From contig NC_091144.1 in assembly GCF_041381155.1 (NCBI RefSeq), forward strand, positions 20,593,544 through 20,657,543: 64,000 nucleotides of DNA, read 5' to 3'. Origin of the DNA: Argopecten irradians. Lineage: Eukaryota; Mollusca; Bivalvia; Pectinida; Pectinidae. The notes below the pieces were generated by a model, which made no database searches, had not been told where the DNA came from, and saw only the letters and a program-made list of their open reading frames with translations. Positions within the stretch are counted from its first letter, which is position 1, and each line of letters begins with the position of its first letter. Below are positions 1-10,157 of this stretch, piece after piece. The position numbers and the translations under genes are program-made.

Positions 1-2105
1 AGCTAGTAATAAAGAGAAATTTTCGTATTCAAATCACACATTTTTTTTTATTTACATATGTAGTTGTCGGATAACGTAAATTATCTGTATGAACAAGCCG
101 AAGCCATGTATTGTTTTAGAAAATGACTATGTCATGTAGTGACCGGCATCGACTTATCATCGTGTAATTAGACCATATAATTTGATTCTTGACGTAACCG
201 GAAGCAATCAGTCGTATGTAGGTTGCAGACGAGAACATGCCCAAGAACATTCACGCAACTAACTAACTAAACTACGTTTATAAGCGGTAACAAAGTCAAG
301 TTTGTTGTAATCCATTCCTTTTAAACGTATGATTCTTTCTTTTGTGATAACATTCACATTAACAATCAATATCGGTCGGTTTTAACGAACACTAGGCATA
401 CATGCCGTGCACTAATGTAAAAAACGACTTCCGATCGATTAAATTTGGATCGTAATAATCGGTATTCGGTTCACTTCTCCAAACCGAACCCTCTCTAAAC
501 CGGCCGAAATTATATGCACCGACCATGATCGGTTTCGGGAGGTTCCACTGTATTACCTGTATAAAAAACAAATATGACGATATTTACCGTAATAACTGCC
601 CCTCCTTACTTCTGGAGATATATTTTGGGCACTACTACGGGGAATACAATATCCAATCTCATCATATCTAATACAAAAGTTTAGAGTTTTAAGTCCAAAA
701 CGACGTGAGTCGAGTACAATTTACTCTTAATTAGTCCCACCTTCCTGTGATTGTGATGTCACGAAATTCACTCCAGATTCAAATGATGATGTCATAATCA
801 GTGGATGGTGGGACTTATAAAAGGTTAATATGTACTTTACCCACATCATTTTGGGATCTTAATACTCATGTATTATAAGGATTGTTGGCACCTTCACACC
901 AGTAAATAATTACCTGTTCTATATTGAATTGTATAAACTGTGTGACACTTGTTATCTCAAAGTAACAATGATCAGATCTTTGCTTATTATGTCACTATCC
1001 TGTAATTGTCCTTATTTTCATCCTAGTTATACTATTTTTGTTTTTCAGATTTTGAAGTTTGACCTTAAATCAAATCACTGTTACTATTAATTATAGATAT
1101 ATATAAACACAGGGCTTGATTCTAACGGGGGTCTTGTTACATGTGGTCACCAAAATATTGGAAGGACCAATATTTCTACCATCAAAAACCAATAGGTTAC
1201 GTTCCTAATTGAGATTTTTGGTCTGAGCTGTATAAAGAAGAATACAGAAACAGTTGTTGTAATTTAAATCTTTTTCTTTTATACTTAATATGAAACTTCA
1301 TTGAAAGAAATTTGAAAAGAACTTGTTTTTAATTTTAAAAGTTACGGAAAATTCAGAAGGACCACAATTTGACAAAAAATAAGAAGGACTAATATAAGTT
1401 ATCATCAATCCATGTAAACAAAATAAAACAAAAAAGGCCTAATAATTTGAAGCAACAGCAAAGAGACATAAAATAAGGAATCCACTAAACTACTGCATGG
1501 ATAACTTTGAAAATCTACGTACATGTATACAATTAATGTTTGTAGTGTTGTTCAATAATGAATGCATGAAATATTCAACTTGACATAAATATTGTTTGTA
1601 AGTGATATTTTTGAAGGTTTTTTGTCCTAGAGAAGTAAAGAAAATATCAAATAATCGCTAAAATTTATACAAAATAACTATGAAAATAAATAATTTCAAG
1701 ACATAGCTATATAAACTACAGTTTGAATTTCATATAACAATACATTGTAGATCTCATAATTCTGCTTCTGAGATGTAAATAGCGATGAGTGCTAGTTCAT
1801 GCATGATAAATGTATATATATACAGAACATTATTCAGATAAACAAACTGGAGGATTTAAATATGTCAAGACTGTGTTATCAATCCAATTTACTTCAATAT
1901 TTGTCATTAACAATAAGTGAACACAAGTCCCACTTGAAAAACATGTACACTATATCATGTTTAGGTGTTTATTTGTCTTAAGAAACTGTATACCTATAAT
2001 GAAACACCAGAAGCAATACACAAATGTTTCTAACTGTATCTATGAAGCCATACATGAAGTTAAATATGCCTGCCTAGTGACTCGATTTTTAGCTGAGTAA
2101 CTCAC
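1..2105. other. Casein kinase intron 2 (part), non-coding
   Basis: This stretch lies downstream, in the minus direction, of casein kinase exon 2, whose donor is at 2105-2104. It should be the 5' part of intron 2. It is AT-rich, and I see no exon that would continue the kinase (the WYG..KDYNVLVMDLLGP block is absent). The open frame at 1799-1981 is short and has no protein-like features. No repeat of note was seen. Confidence 0.6.
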
Positions 2106-2751
2106 CTTATATGTGGGATTCCAACACCTCCTTGTAATATTTTATACAATTTACTCTCGTACAACAACTGTGGATGTTTGGCTTTGCAAGATTCTAGTTT
2201 GACAGCAACCTCCTAATTGGGAAAATAACGTCAACATTTAACTGAGTTTAATGAACAGGTGCCCGTTTGATAAGTTCATAATAACCATATACAAACTAAC
2301 AGTATATATTACAAAATATTCATGTTCGAAAATGTAATATTAGGTAATCGAATTTGATCGAAAACTTATCCACTATCACTAAATATGGTAACAATTTATT
2401 GGATCTGTCAAGGAAATATGATAATCCCGATTAATAAAATATGCTTGATATTCATTAGCCATGTTGGATCTTGTTCTTAGCGGTACGTAAATGACTTAGA
2501 ACAAATACACTGAAACAAAATATGTGTCTGGTTATATTCGTATGTACGTATGGTATTGTTTAACCAAAACGGGGTCAATCACAAACAAAGAATAGTATAT
2601 ATACACAACGTACCTCCCCGTTTGCTATGTGAATGGCGAGATATATATCCCCGAACGAGCCACTTCCTATCTTTCGTACCAGACGGTATTTGTTCTGGCC
2701 TACGACGAATTCAGACGTTTTAGAACTCAGGGCACTCGCCATTTTAGCCAT
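2106..2751 (-). CDS. CSNK1A1: Casein kinase 1 alpha, first two coding exons (partial gene)
   Basis: Serine/threonine kinase of the CK1 family; known family members phosphorylate primed substrates such as beta-catenin and PER. Coding exon 1 is 2751-2614 and exon 2 is 2212-2106, read on the minus strand. Exon 1 (46 codons) carries the glycine-rich ATP loop GSGSFGDIY (residues 29-37) in the context [19 protein letters not shown]. Exon 2 begins EVAVKLES, with the catalytic lysine of VAVK, and continues [20 protein letters not shown] through helix C. Donors are GTACGT (after 2614) and GTGAGT (after 2106); the acceptor is AATTAG before 2212. Phases agree, giving 81 complete codons plus two bases. 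Exon 3 onward, with HRD and DFG, lies beyond the left edge. Two in-frame ATGs exist, at 2751 and 2742; the second gives MASALSSK, closer to the family's usual MAS start. Identification is very strong from the sequence. Confidence 0.93.
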
Positions 2752-3000
2752 CTTGGTTAAGTTTTTGGTGAGGAATTTAGTCTGGAGTTCCTACATTTTT
2801 CCTATTCCATATCTCACCCTTCTTCTCATCGAATCATGACGAGTCTCCCATAACACAAAGCCCGCTGAGGCATTGTGGGAAATATGTACCAGCTGATTGG
2901 GACTTCTGTTGCTAGGGGTGACTTCCTGTTAAGACACCGGTCAGGCAGAAATTGCCCCCACCCGTTGGACAGGCATTAATTAATGATAGATATTGTTTAC
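2752..3000 (-). promoter_or_regulatory. Likely casein kinase 5' UTR and promoter region
   Basis: This is the region immediately upstream of the casein kinase start on the minus strand. It is less AT-rich than its surroundings and shows no TATA box at a convincing distance. At 2870-2885 the minus strand reads ATTTCCCACAATGC, resembling the ACTACAATTCCCA-type element found at TATA-less housekeeping promoters. This is a motif resemblance only; the transcription start cannot be placed from sequence. Confidence 0.3.
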
Positions 3001-3746
3001 TAATTAACAGTAGCGGACACACATGGAACAATAGCACGATGATTGAACCATATGTCTTAACAACCAAAGTGACTAGAAGGCGGACCTTTTCTTGTTCTAA
3101 TTAAAAATGAAGTATAATTAACGTTTTGCAATTAGTGTAAGAATCTACATGTACGTTTCGCGTAAATGGGGTCCATTTATTTTTTGAAAGAATAATTAAG
3201 ATAATTTTGTTTGTTTTCGACTAATTAAGGTTTGTTAACATGTACAAGTACTAGTGTATACATGAACAGACAATGTATTTAATAAAAAAATTAAGCGACT
3301 TTTAATTCATTCTTTTTTTCCAACAAACTTATAAGTTATATATGTATTATGCGAATACGGTCAGTTTTCTATAAATTCTCATTAAAACTGTTCAAAATGT
3401 GATAGAAACAAGCTTATGGTTTTTTAATTAATAAATTAACATTTATCATATTTTATACATAATTAATTAGACAATGTTTATCTTCCATTGTCATATTAGA
3501 TCTTATAACATGATAATTGTATAAAATTATTCTGGATTAGAAGGCGTTCTACATTTCATGGATATGATTAAAATGCGATTTAGATGTGTGTTAGGATCTT
3601 GTAGTACTAAATCGCGAAAATAAGCGTATTAGTACCGCTTCCGTGTACCGTCTATTTTTATCACCTTTAATTAAAACAGTAATACAGTATGATATGATCG
3701 CATAGAGGAAGACAACATCTAGATTTCAAAGAATTTCATCGTCAAA
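3001..3746. other. AT-rich intergenic DNA, nothing recognised
   Basis: Low-complexity AT-rich sequence with many in-frame stops on both strands. No exon-like segment, RNA gene or repeat was seen. Confidence 0.5.
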
Positions 3747-3774
3747 ATGCCAACAGAGGAAGCCGCCCAAATCC

Positions 3775-3828
3775 TGACGTCGCTTCATTGTTCTATGACG
3801 TCACGTCATTGTTCGTATCATGACGTCA
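3775..3828. promoter_or_regulatory. Cluster of cAMP-response-element-like sites
   Basis: Two perfect TGACGTCA palindromes (3796-3803 and 3821-3828) and a near match TGACGTCG (3775-3782) fall within 54 bases, with a further ACGTCATT half-site at 3802. TGACGTCA is the known CREB/ATF site. The cluster lies about 1 kb upstream of the casein kinase start on the opposite strand. Whether it acts as an enhancer is inference. The TGACG half-site recurs in the neighbouring inverted-repeat element at 4027-4191, so a repeat origin is possible. Confidence 0.4.
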
Positions 3829-4026
3829 CAATGGATTTGCTGCTCAGCACAGTCAAGAAAATCTCAGCCCCATATCATACATTACATGGGCGAGCACCAC
3901 GGAAATAGTGTGATACAAAACGAAAAATTATAACTTTTGCAAAGATAATATTTTTCTCTCACCAATATCCATTGTAGTTTTCCTGACGTCATTTCATTTC
4001 CATTAATGACTTCATAAGTCTGTCTT

Positions 4027-4191
4027 TGCATATAGCAGGGTCTAAACCTTGCGGGAAGGTACCGAATTTGACCTCATTATTTTGTGATCGCAGTTCACGT
4101 CGTTTTCTCCAAAAAGTATGACGTGACGCTCGCAAACACATAACGTCACAATAATGCCTACCCGCAAAGGCAGATAACTCTGTAAAATGCA
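4027..4191 (-). mobile_element. Inverted-repeat element, family E, copy 2 (MITE-like)
   Basis: A 165-base element whose minus strand aligns with the element at 37381-37535. Shared blocks read TGCAT.TTACAGAGTTA, then GCGGGTAGG, then TGACGT, CGTCATAC and CACAAAAT.ATGA. Its ends are TGCATATAGCAGGG on the left and the inverse of TGCATTTTACAGAGTTA on the right, so the terminal inverted repeats have diverged. It has no coding capacity. No target-site duplication is evident. The two overlapping minus-strand open frames here are side effects of the repeat. Confidence 0.55.
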
Positions 4192-4283
4192 AATACAGAA
4201 TATACAACGGATATTCGCAATTTCAAAAGTTGCAATTAAGATACTGCACATACGACTTGTCACTCCTCTAAAAAAACCACTTA

Positions 4284-4640
4284 TTCCCGATATTCCAGGG
4301 GTAATGATTAATATTACTGTCGTTATATCTACCCCTGGACTATGTCATAGTAAAACTGAAGGCCCTGTGTGCGACAACAGATGAGACAATATTGGTTTAG
4401 TCCTGTTATGTTCATCAAAATAATCGAATAACGGTACACTGTGATTGACTGTATGACCACAGGCGTTTGGATCTATAGACATTTTTCTCTCTTTGGTATG
4501 ACGTTGAAGTTTGGACTTCTCTCTCTGGACTCTTCAAAGGAAGTCTCAGCAGACCTGTGATTGGTCAGGTTTTATTCTTCCGAACAGCTAGCCTTCAGGT
4601 TTGCTATGACATATCTCAGGGGCCATCCTCAATCTTAGTT
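4284..4640. mobile_element. Decayed inverted-repeat element, family A relic
   Basis: The left part reads CGATATTCCAGGGG..ACCCCTGGACTATGTCATAGTAAAACTGAAGG. The right part (about 4590-4640) has the inverse, CCTTCAGGTTTGCTATGACATATCTCAGGGG, followed by CATCCTCAAT. Inside is the TAACGGTACACTGTG..TTGACTGT core shared with the intact family A copies. The outer ends are eroded and no target duplication can be read. Confidence 0.5.
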
Positions 4641-4686
4641 GTGCCGTAGTTACATTATAGTTGGCGAAGTGACAATACATATTTAT

Positions 4687-5021
4687 AGGTGAAAGCATCC
4701 TCGATACTCCAGGGTTTCCGATCACTTACGATCTCTACACCCCTGGACTATCTCATAGTAAAACTGGAGGCAACAGAATAGAACAGGTAATTTAGTCATT
4801 TGATGTACATCAAAAGAGCCGTATAACGGTACACTGTGGTTGACTGTGTGGCTTTGATGTTTGGCGTCGCTCTCTCTGTAGTATTCAAAGGAAATCTTTG
4901 CAAGCCTGTGATTGGTCAAATGTTTTCAGCTGAGCTGCCTTCAATTTCACTTTGAGATAGTCCAGGGGTGTAGAGATTGTAAGTGATCGGAACCCCTGGA
5001 ATATCGAGGATGAGGTGAAAG
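4687..5021 (+). mobile_element. Inverted-repeat element, family A, copy 1, with 9-bp target duplication
   Basis: The element proper is 4696-5012 (317 bases). It starts CATCCTCGATACTCCAGGG and ends with the inverse, TGGAATATCGAGGATG; the inverted arms extend about 75 bases each. The flanks are an exact 9-base direct repeat, AGGTGAAAG, at 4687-4695 and 5013-5021, which marks the insertion. The interior holds the GTATAACGGTACACTGTGG core and no coding sequence, so it is non-autonomous. A 9-base duplication with long inverted ends is typical of Mutator-like (MULE) elements; that class assignment is inference. Confidence 0.8.
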
Positions 5022-5173
5022 TAGAATTATATATAACAAAGTTTATCATTCATTCTCGCACGTGTGTTTTATGTTGTTTTTCCGATGCAGACGTAGGATT
5101 TGAATGTCTCTGCTCTTGGTAATGCGCATATTTGAGTTTTGAAGTATTTATTAATTGCTTCTCTGTCGAAGCT

Positions 5174-7036
5174 GGTGTAACGTTGAAAATGGACCTCCGT
5201 TGAAAATTGAACTCGGGTCAGTTTTCAACGTTCAAAACGGACCCCGAATGCCGTTGAAAATTGTCAGTGTCTAGGGTCAATTCTCAACGGCAGGTCTGTT
5301 GAAAAATGAGCGTTGAAAAATGACCTTGGCAAACTATCAACAGATGGTCTTTTGAAAAATGACCCTAGTACATTGTTGCACAAACATGTAAGCGACCCTT
5401 CTGTGCTGGTATTTAAATTACGTAATTACTGCGATTTGAATTGAAATTTGGTATTGTTATCAAATACCTCATTTAAATATTTTAGGTGCTTGTATGTTTA
5501 TTATGGAGAATACTTCACTACAAAACTTTCATTTTTCTATAGTCATTTTGTCCGTCCGTGTAGATAATGTTAATTTAATTGTTCTGTTTAATCAAACTGA
5601 GGAAATGCTATATAACACTGGGGTAATGTAGTAAATAAAAAGGAATTGTTGTCATTAACTGCATGCAAAGTTTGTACTATGTGGTGTTCACAAAATGTTA
5701 CAAAACTACAATTATGGGATATCATTAATTTGTTTCTTAATGATTCTTTATGATTATATTTTCGACGATCTTTTATTCCCTGCAATATGGCAAGAATACG
5801 TGTATTATTTATAGATCTGCGTATGAATCAGTTACATGTATGTTGTGTTCTGCGTATGGTTGTGATGTGTTGTGTTGTTTTGTGGTTGTGTGTTTTTGTG
5901 TTGTTTGTTGTGTGTTGTTATGTTGTGTGTTGTCGTGTTGTTATGTTGTGTGTTGTTGTGTGCTATGTTGTGTTGTTATGTATGGTTGTGTAATGTTATT
6001 GTGTTATGTGTTATTGATGTGTTGCTGTATGTTGTGCGGCTGTGTTTTGTGTTGTGTTGTGTTGTTGTGTGTTGTGTTATTGTTCCATTTTTGTGTAATG
6101 TGTTGTTGTGTGATGTTTTTGAAATGTGTTGTTGCGTTATGTTGTAAGATGTTGTGTTGTGTGTTGTGGTATGATTGTGTTTTGTGTTGTTGTATTGTGT
6201 GATGTGTTGCTGTGTGATTTTTGTTGTGCGATTTTGTGTTGTGTGATGTTGCGTGGTTGTGTTGTGTGATGTTGTCGTGTGTTGTGTATTATTGTGTTGT
6301 TTTTTGGTGGTGTTGTATTGTTGTTGCGTGGTTGTGTGTGTGATTGTGTTATGTGTTGTGTTATGTGTTGTTGTGGGATGTTTTTTTGATATATTGTGTT
6401 GTGTTGTGTTGTGAGGTGTGTTGTGTGTTGTTGTTGGCTGGTGTTGTGTTGTTGTTGCGTGTTTGCGTGATGTGCTGTTGTGTTATGTTGTGTGATGTGC
6501 TGTTGTGTGATGTGCTGTTGTATTATGTTGTGTTGTGTGATGTTGTGAATTGTAGTGTTGTTGTTGGATGTTGTTGTATTGTTGTTGCGTGGTTGTGTGT
6601 TGTGGTGTGGTTGTGTTGTGTGTTGTTGTGTTGTGTGATGTTTTGTTGTAATGTTGTGTCGTGTTGTTGTGTAATGTTGTCTTGTGTTGTGTGATGTGTG
6701 ATATTGTGTTTAGTGTGATGCGTTGTTGTGTTGTGTGATGTTATGTTGTGTGGTGTTGTGTTATGTGGTGTTGTGTTATTTTGTTGTGTTTTGCTGTGTG
6801 GTGTGATGTGTTGTTGTGTTGTTTGTGTGTTGATGTGCTGTGTGATGCTGTGTAGTTTCATGGTGTTGTGGTGTCGTGTTGTGTTGTTGTGTTAAAACGA
6901 GTTCTTATGGGGTCACTTTTCAACAGGGTCTATTTTCAACGGGTCGGTGTGAAAAGTGCGTTTAAAGTTCAGTTTTCAACGGTTTGCGGGGTCTCGAGGT
7001 CAGTTTTCAACGGGGGTCCATTTTCAACGTTACACC
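5174..7036. mobile_element. 1.86 kb inverted-repeat element with GT-repeat core
   Basis: The left end GGTGTAACGTTGAAAATGG (from 5174) is matched by its inverse at the right end, CCATTTTCAACGTTACACC (to 7036). The match continues inward for about 45 bases with three or four differences. Both subterminal zones (5174-5370 and 6895-7036) repeat the word GTTGAAAA, or its inverse TTTTCAAC, many times next to GACC or GGTC. The interior is the GT tract listed separately. No transposase was found; the long open frames inside are all translations of the simple repeat (Cys/Val/Leu-rich). No clear target-site duplication is present. It is likely a non-autonomous DNA element or foldback satellite. Confidence 0.6.
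5850..6893 (+). repeat. Kilobase GT-rich, cytosine-poor degenerate tandem tract
   Basis: About 1 kb made almost entirely of the words TGTTGTG, TGTGTTG and TGATGTTGTG on the plus strand, with few A and very few C. It is a degenerate microsatellite rather than a fixed-period array. It forms the core of the inverted-repeat element that encloses it. Cysteine/valine-rich open frames here on the plus strand, and threonine/histidine-rich ones on the minus strand, are artefacts of the repeat. Confidence 0.85.
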
Positions 7037-7209
7037 GGCACATTTCAGGGTGAACTAGTTTCTTAATTTCGTCGTTGTCTAAACGGTATAAAACAGGGAG
7101 ATTTGTGCCAAGCAGGACACATAGAAAGTCTTCTTCTTGCAAACCACACAGGTCTTGAAAGACATCTGGGCCGTGGTCAATAAAATCACGGTGGGGAATC
7201 ACGTGGTCT
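7037..7209 (-). pseudogene. Protein-like reading frame ending at the GT element, unidentified
   Basis: On the minus strand an open frame reads VIPHRDFIDHGPDVF, then EEDFLCVLLGTNLPVLY and RLDNDEIKKLVHPEMC, and runs to the exact boundary of the inverted-repeat element at 7036. Composition and codon choice look like a real soluble domain rather than chance, but I do not recognise the family. A possible acceptor (CTACAG) lies just before it at 7210. Beyond the far end of the element (5173 downward) another 34 open minus-strand codons begin SFDREAINKYF and then stop. It may therefore be an exon split by the insertion. The phase across the junction does not join cleanly without assuming a lost duplication. 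Confidence 0.3.
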
Positions 7210-7235
7210 GTAGTTGGTGTGTTACACGAATCAAA

Positions 7236-7269
7236 ATGGCGGCCGCCAGCAGTTTTGCCAGAAAAGGAG
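7236..7269 (+). CDS. Possible first coding exon, MAAASSFARKG, gene unknown
   Basis: A short GC-rich start, AAAATGGCGGCCGCC, encodes MAAASSFARKG and is followed directly by a strong donor, GGAG|GTAAGT (donor from 7270). It sits 27 bases from the oppositely oriented protein-like frame ending at 7209. No downstream exon in a matching phase was recognised, and splicing to the TNIP1-like exon at 12867 would meet a stop at once. It could be a true exon of an unannotated gene, an upstream exon of a transcript isoform, or chance. Confidence 0.25.
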
Positions 7270-7771
7270 GTAAGTCACAGAAAATACCCTTTGTATCGGC
7301 ATTTTATAGTGACGAGCATATGCTATACATAATTATAGACAAACCGATACCTTAGTTGTGTTGCAACGCTCTGTACTTTTCTGTAACATTCCGACCAAAG
7401 TTTTGAATCGGAGCGATTTTGCTCGTAGAATTACCAACAACATACACTTTTCGTACGTTTTCTGTGTTTAGACGGGGTCATTCGCTGTAAATGTGATATT
7501 GTCTTAATGTTATAGTCTACATTCAATTGCACATCTAACCTTTCTGGCAGAAAGCAAAGTGTTTTGTATGTATACAAATATTTGTGTTTTGTTAATTGTT
7601 TTTCATTTGACAGCCAATCGACAAGCATTGTATGGTAGCATTGTCATTTAGGGCCAATATATATACAAATGTACATATCTGCTACACGTATATGCATGTT
7701 GTCTGGTCCTTGTATTTCAGAACAACTAATTTGTTTCGAGGGCGACAATTCTAGATATATGCCGACACATA

Positions 7772-8192
7772 CATCCTCGACATTCCAGGGGTTCCGATCA
7801 CATACGATCTATATACTCCTGGACTATCTCATAGTAAAACTCTGGGCGCTTAGAGGAACAAATCTGAACCAATCGTACGCCTGCAAAAAAATCTTTGAAG
7901 ACTGGAGAGAGAGCGACTCCCTACTTCAAAGCCATACAGTCAACCACAGTGTACCGTTATTGGAATACTGGAGGCAACAGAACAGGTAATTTTGTCCTTT
8001 GATGCACATCAAAAGAGCCGTATAACGGTACACTGCAACATGGTTGGGAAGTTGGGGGTCACTCTCTCTGTGTTCTTTAAAGGAAGTTACTGGTTCAGAT
8101 TTTTTGCCTCTGAGCTGCCTTCAGTTTTACTATGACATATTCCATGGGTTTTGGGATCGTAAGTGATCGGAACCCTTGGAGTATCGGGGATG
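7772..8192 (+). mobile_element. Inverted-repeat element, family A, copy 3 (enlarged)
   Basis: The ends are CATCCTCGACATTCCAGGGG (from 7772) and the inverse, CTTGGAGTATCGGGGATG (to 8192). The interior carries the ACACAGTCAACCACAGTGTACC core, then a second partial copy with AGCCGTATAACGGTACACTG. That makes it about 100 bases longer than copies 1 and 2, by internal duplication or nesting. The flanks show no preserved 9-base duplication. The 106-codon open frame across the left half is a chance translation of the repeat. Confidence 0.65.
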
Positions 8193-8362
8193 TCTGATAA
8201 TATGATATATTGTAATAACGCCTTGACGTAGCTGCAATATTGTAGCTCAAAAGACTTTTATACAGAAAATGGTGTCGTCTACTGCGAACACCGATTTTGT
8301 GATGCTTCCAGGGGTTGCCTCCCTTTAAACACCAGACCTCGACAGTACGCGTACCGTTTATC

Positions 8363-8592
8363 GGCCCACTACCTTTCCGAACTGGGAATATAAAACGAAA
8401 TTGATAATTTTGAAGAGTCGCAAACTTATTAGTTTAACATTAATAATGCACTGTCATGATTTTGTGAACAAATCATAAATAATTATTTATTTTCACAACG
8501 CGGGTCGTCTTATGTTTACCGCCGGTGTCCTAATTACCACGCGTAAGTTGACTATCACTGCGCCAGGCGGCAGAACAGCAAAATAAATCTTC
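8363..8592 (-). mobile_element. TTAA-type element, family B, truncated copy
   Basis: This aligns over some 230 bases with the reverse strand of the element at 32705-33113. Shared blocks are GGCCCACTACCTTTCCG, AACGAAATTGATAATTTTG, ACGCGGGTCGT.TTATGTTT and TTGACTATCACTGCGCCAG. The terminal TTAAAGG is missing at the left and the right end is not recognisable, so it is a relic. Confidence 0.6.
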
Positions 8593-9793
8593 ATTGATCA
8601 ATACAATGATATCAATTTTCTAATTTTATTTATACGTCATACTTACGTCACTCATCTGTTCATTATCTAGGTATACCATTCATTGAAAGACGTCAGTGAA
8701 TAAATATTACACCTGGACATATTTAAAACTCTCACCATTGTAACTTTACTGATAATTACAATTCATTATAGTTTGAATTGTAAATCACGGTTTAAGCCTA
8801 ATAATACTGCATATATTGTCTATATTGCATATTGTCTTTGTTTAGAATGGCCTAATATTCTTGGCTAGCGAAGTTGCGGTGAGGCATGCTTCATAAATTC
8901 AAAAAGCCTTATATACAGACTGTATATAAACTTATAGATAAACTAACTTACATCACAGAAATCAACACAAATCAATGCAAGTCGGACGGATGATTTCCAA
9001 TCTAATAAAAGATAACCTTGCTAGGTCTAGTGGAATTCATAGAATTCAGATAAAAGATACAATTGTATGTAATCTAAAATATAATACTTGTACCACAGGG
9101 GTCTGCATCTAGTATTTAGACAGAGATAAATAATATTAGAAGAGTAGAGTTTCTGATACCGGACGCCTGTGTCACTAGACAGGATGTGGTTTCCCACTTC
9201 GTTTTCTAGAATACACTTGAGAAGGTAATTGCGAAATACATGATGCATGAATCTAAACTTCAGTTCCGTAAATGTACATCACAGTGCCAATTATCTACAT
9301 TTTGTATGTCTATCTTTATTGGCAAGATGTTATCATCTGTGCACGAGTAGACATATTTAGCGTATCTTATTAGTATTAATTTCGTATGGAAAAACCGCAT
9401 CAGTAAATGCTTAATAATCGAGTTCCCGGATCTATTAGCCGGTTGCACATCTCATGCCCGACTTGTGGTCTCGTTTTGAAAATAGACAAGGGTTTCTTTC
9501 ATCTATATCCGCTAATTCCAGGAATATATCAACACGCATCTGTATAGTGTGGTAATTGAGATCAGTAATATATTTAGCAAGGGTTTTCGCGGAGATGTGA
9601 ATTAGGTTACAAAACATGCCGTCTGCAGATGTACTCTTTGATATACATGATGTAGTAAAAGAGAAAACTGTTTTATATAAAAGGATATTGATTTCATTCG
9701 ATTTTATGAAAAGGGATTTTAGTGTGTCATAAGCTGCTGCATTACATATTGTATCTGACACTTATGATTAGTGAAATTAGAAAAGTCTTTTGT
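8593..9793. other. Intergenic DNA, nothing recognised
   Basis: AT-rich sequence. Short open frames on the minus strand (9027-9761) have no recognisable domain, no splice-site support and no homology that I can see. Nothing further is claimed. Confidence 0.4.
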
Positions 9794-10157
9794 TTAAAGA
9801 TGCTCCACCGCCGACAGAGCATAAATGACATTCATCATTAGAGCAATAATTGGTGTTTAATCTTGTATATATATGTCTAATTAACACAAAAAATAATATA
9901 AGATAATTTATTTTGCCTTTGGTGCATCCGCAATCAGTACTTCATTCCATATAAGACAGAGTGCCACATGTTTTTTTCGGGATGCAATTAATTCTTTTTT
10001 ATGTTTTCAACTTGAAGTAAAATTAGAAGCTCAAACTTTTCAATGGTGGTAATGGTGTATAGGAAGTAACTTTTGTAACTGAAGAAAAATACTAAGTCGT
10101 CTGCTCCTATTTTTGATAGTGAAAAAATACCATTTGTCAGCGGTGGAGCATCTTTAA
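9794..10157 (-). mobile_element. TTAA-bounded element, family C, copy 1, nested in a SINE
   Basis: Left end TTAAAGATGCTCCACCGCCG (from 9794), right end the inverse, CGGTGGAGCATCTTTAA (to 10157). TTAA occurs at both boundaries, the target signature of piggyBac-type elements. The element is 364 bases long and has no transposase. Its minus strand is homologous to 56220-56556. Its right boundary falls at the GGCTGTTAA tail of the minus-strand SINE that follows, so it appears to have inserted into that SINE's TTAA. Confidence 0.65.

Noticed and set aside
5750-6861. Several long open frames, rich in Cys/Val/Leu on plus and Thr/His/Gln on minus
   Set aside because: They are translations of the GT-rich simple tract, which is open in several frames on both strands; no start context, domain or splice signal.
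8300-8330. CCAGGGGTTGCCTCCC resembling a family A end
   Set aside because: Only eight bases match and no mirrored partner or CATCCTCGAT is present.
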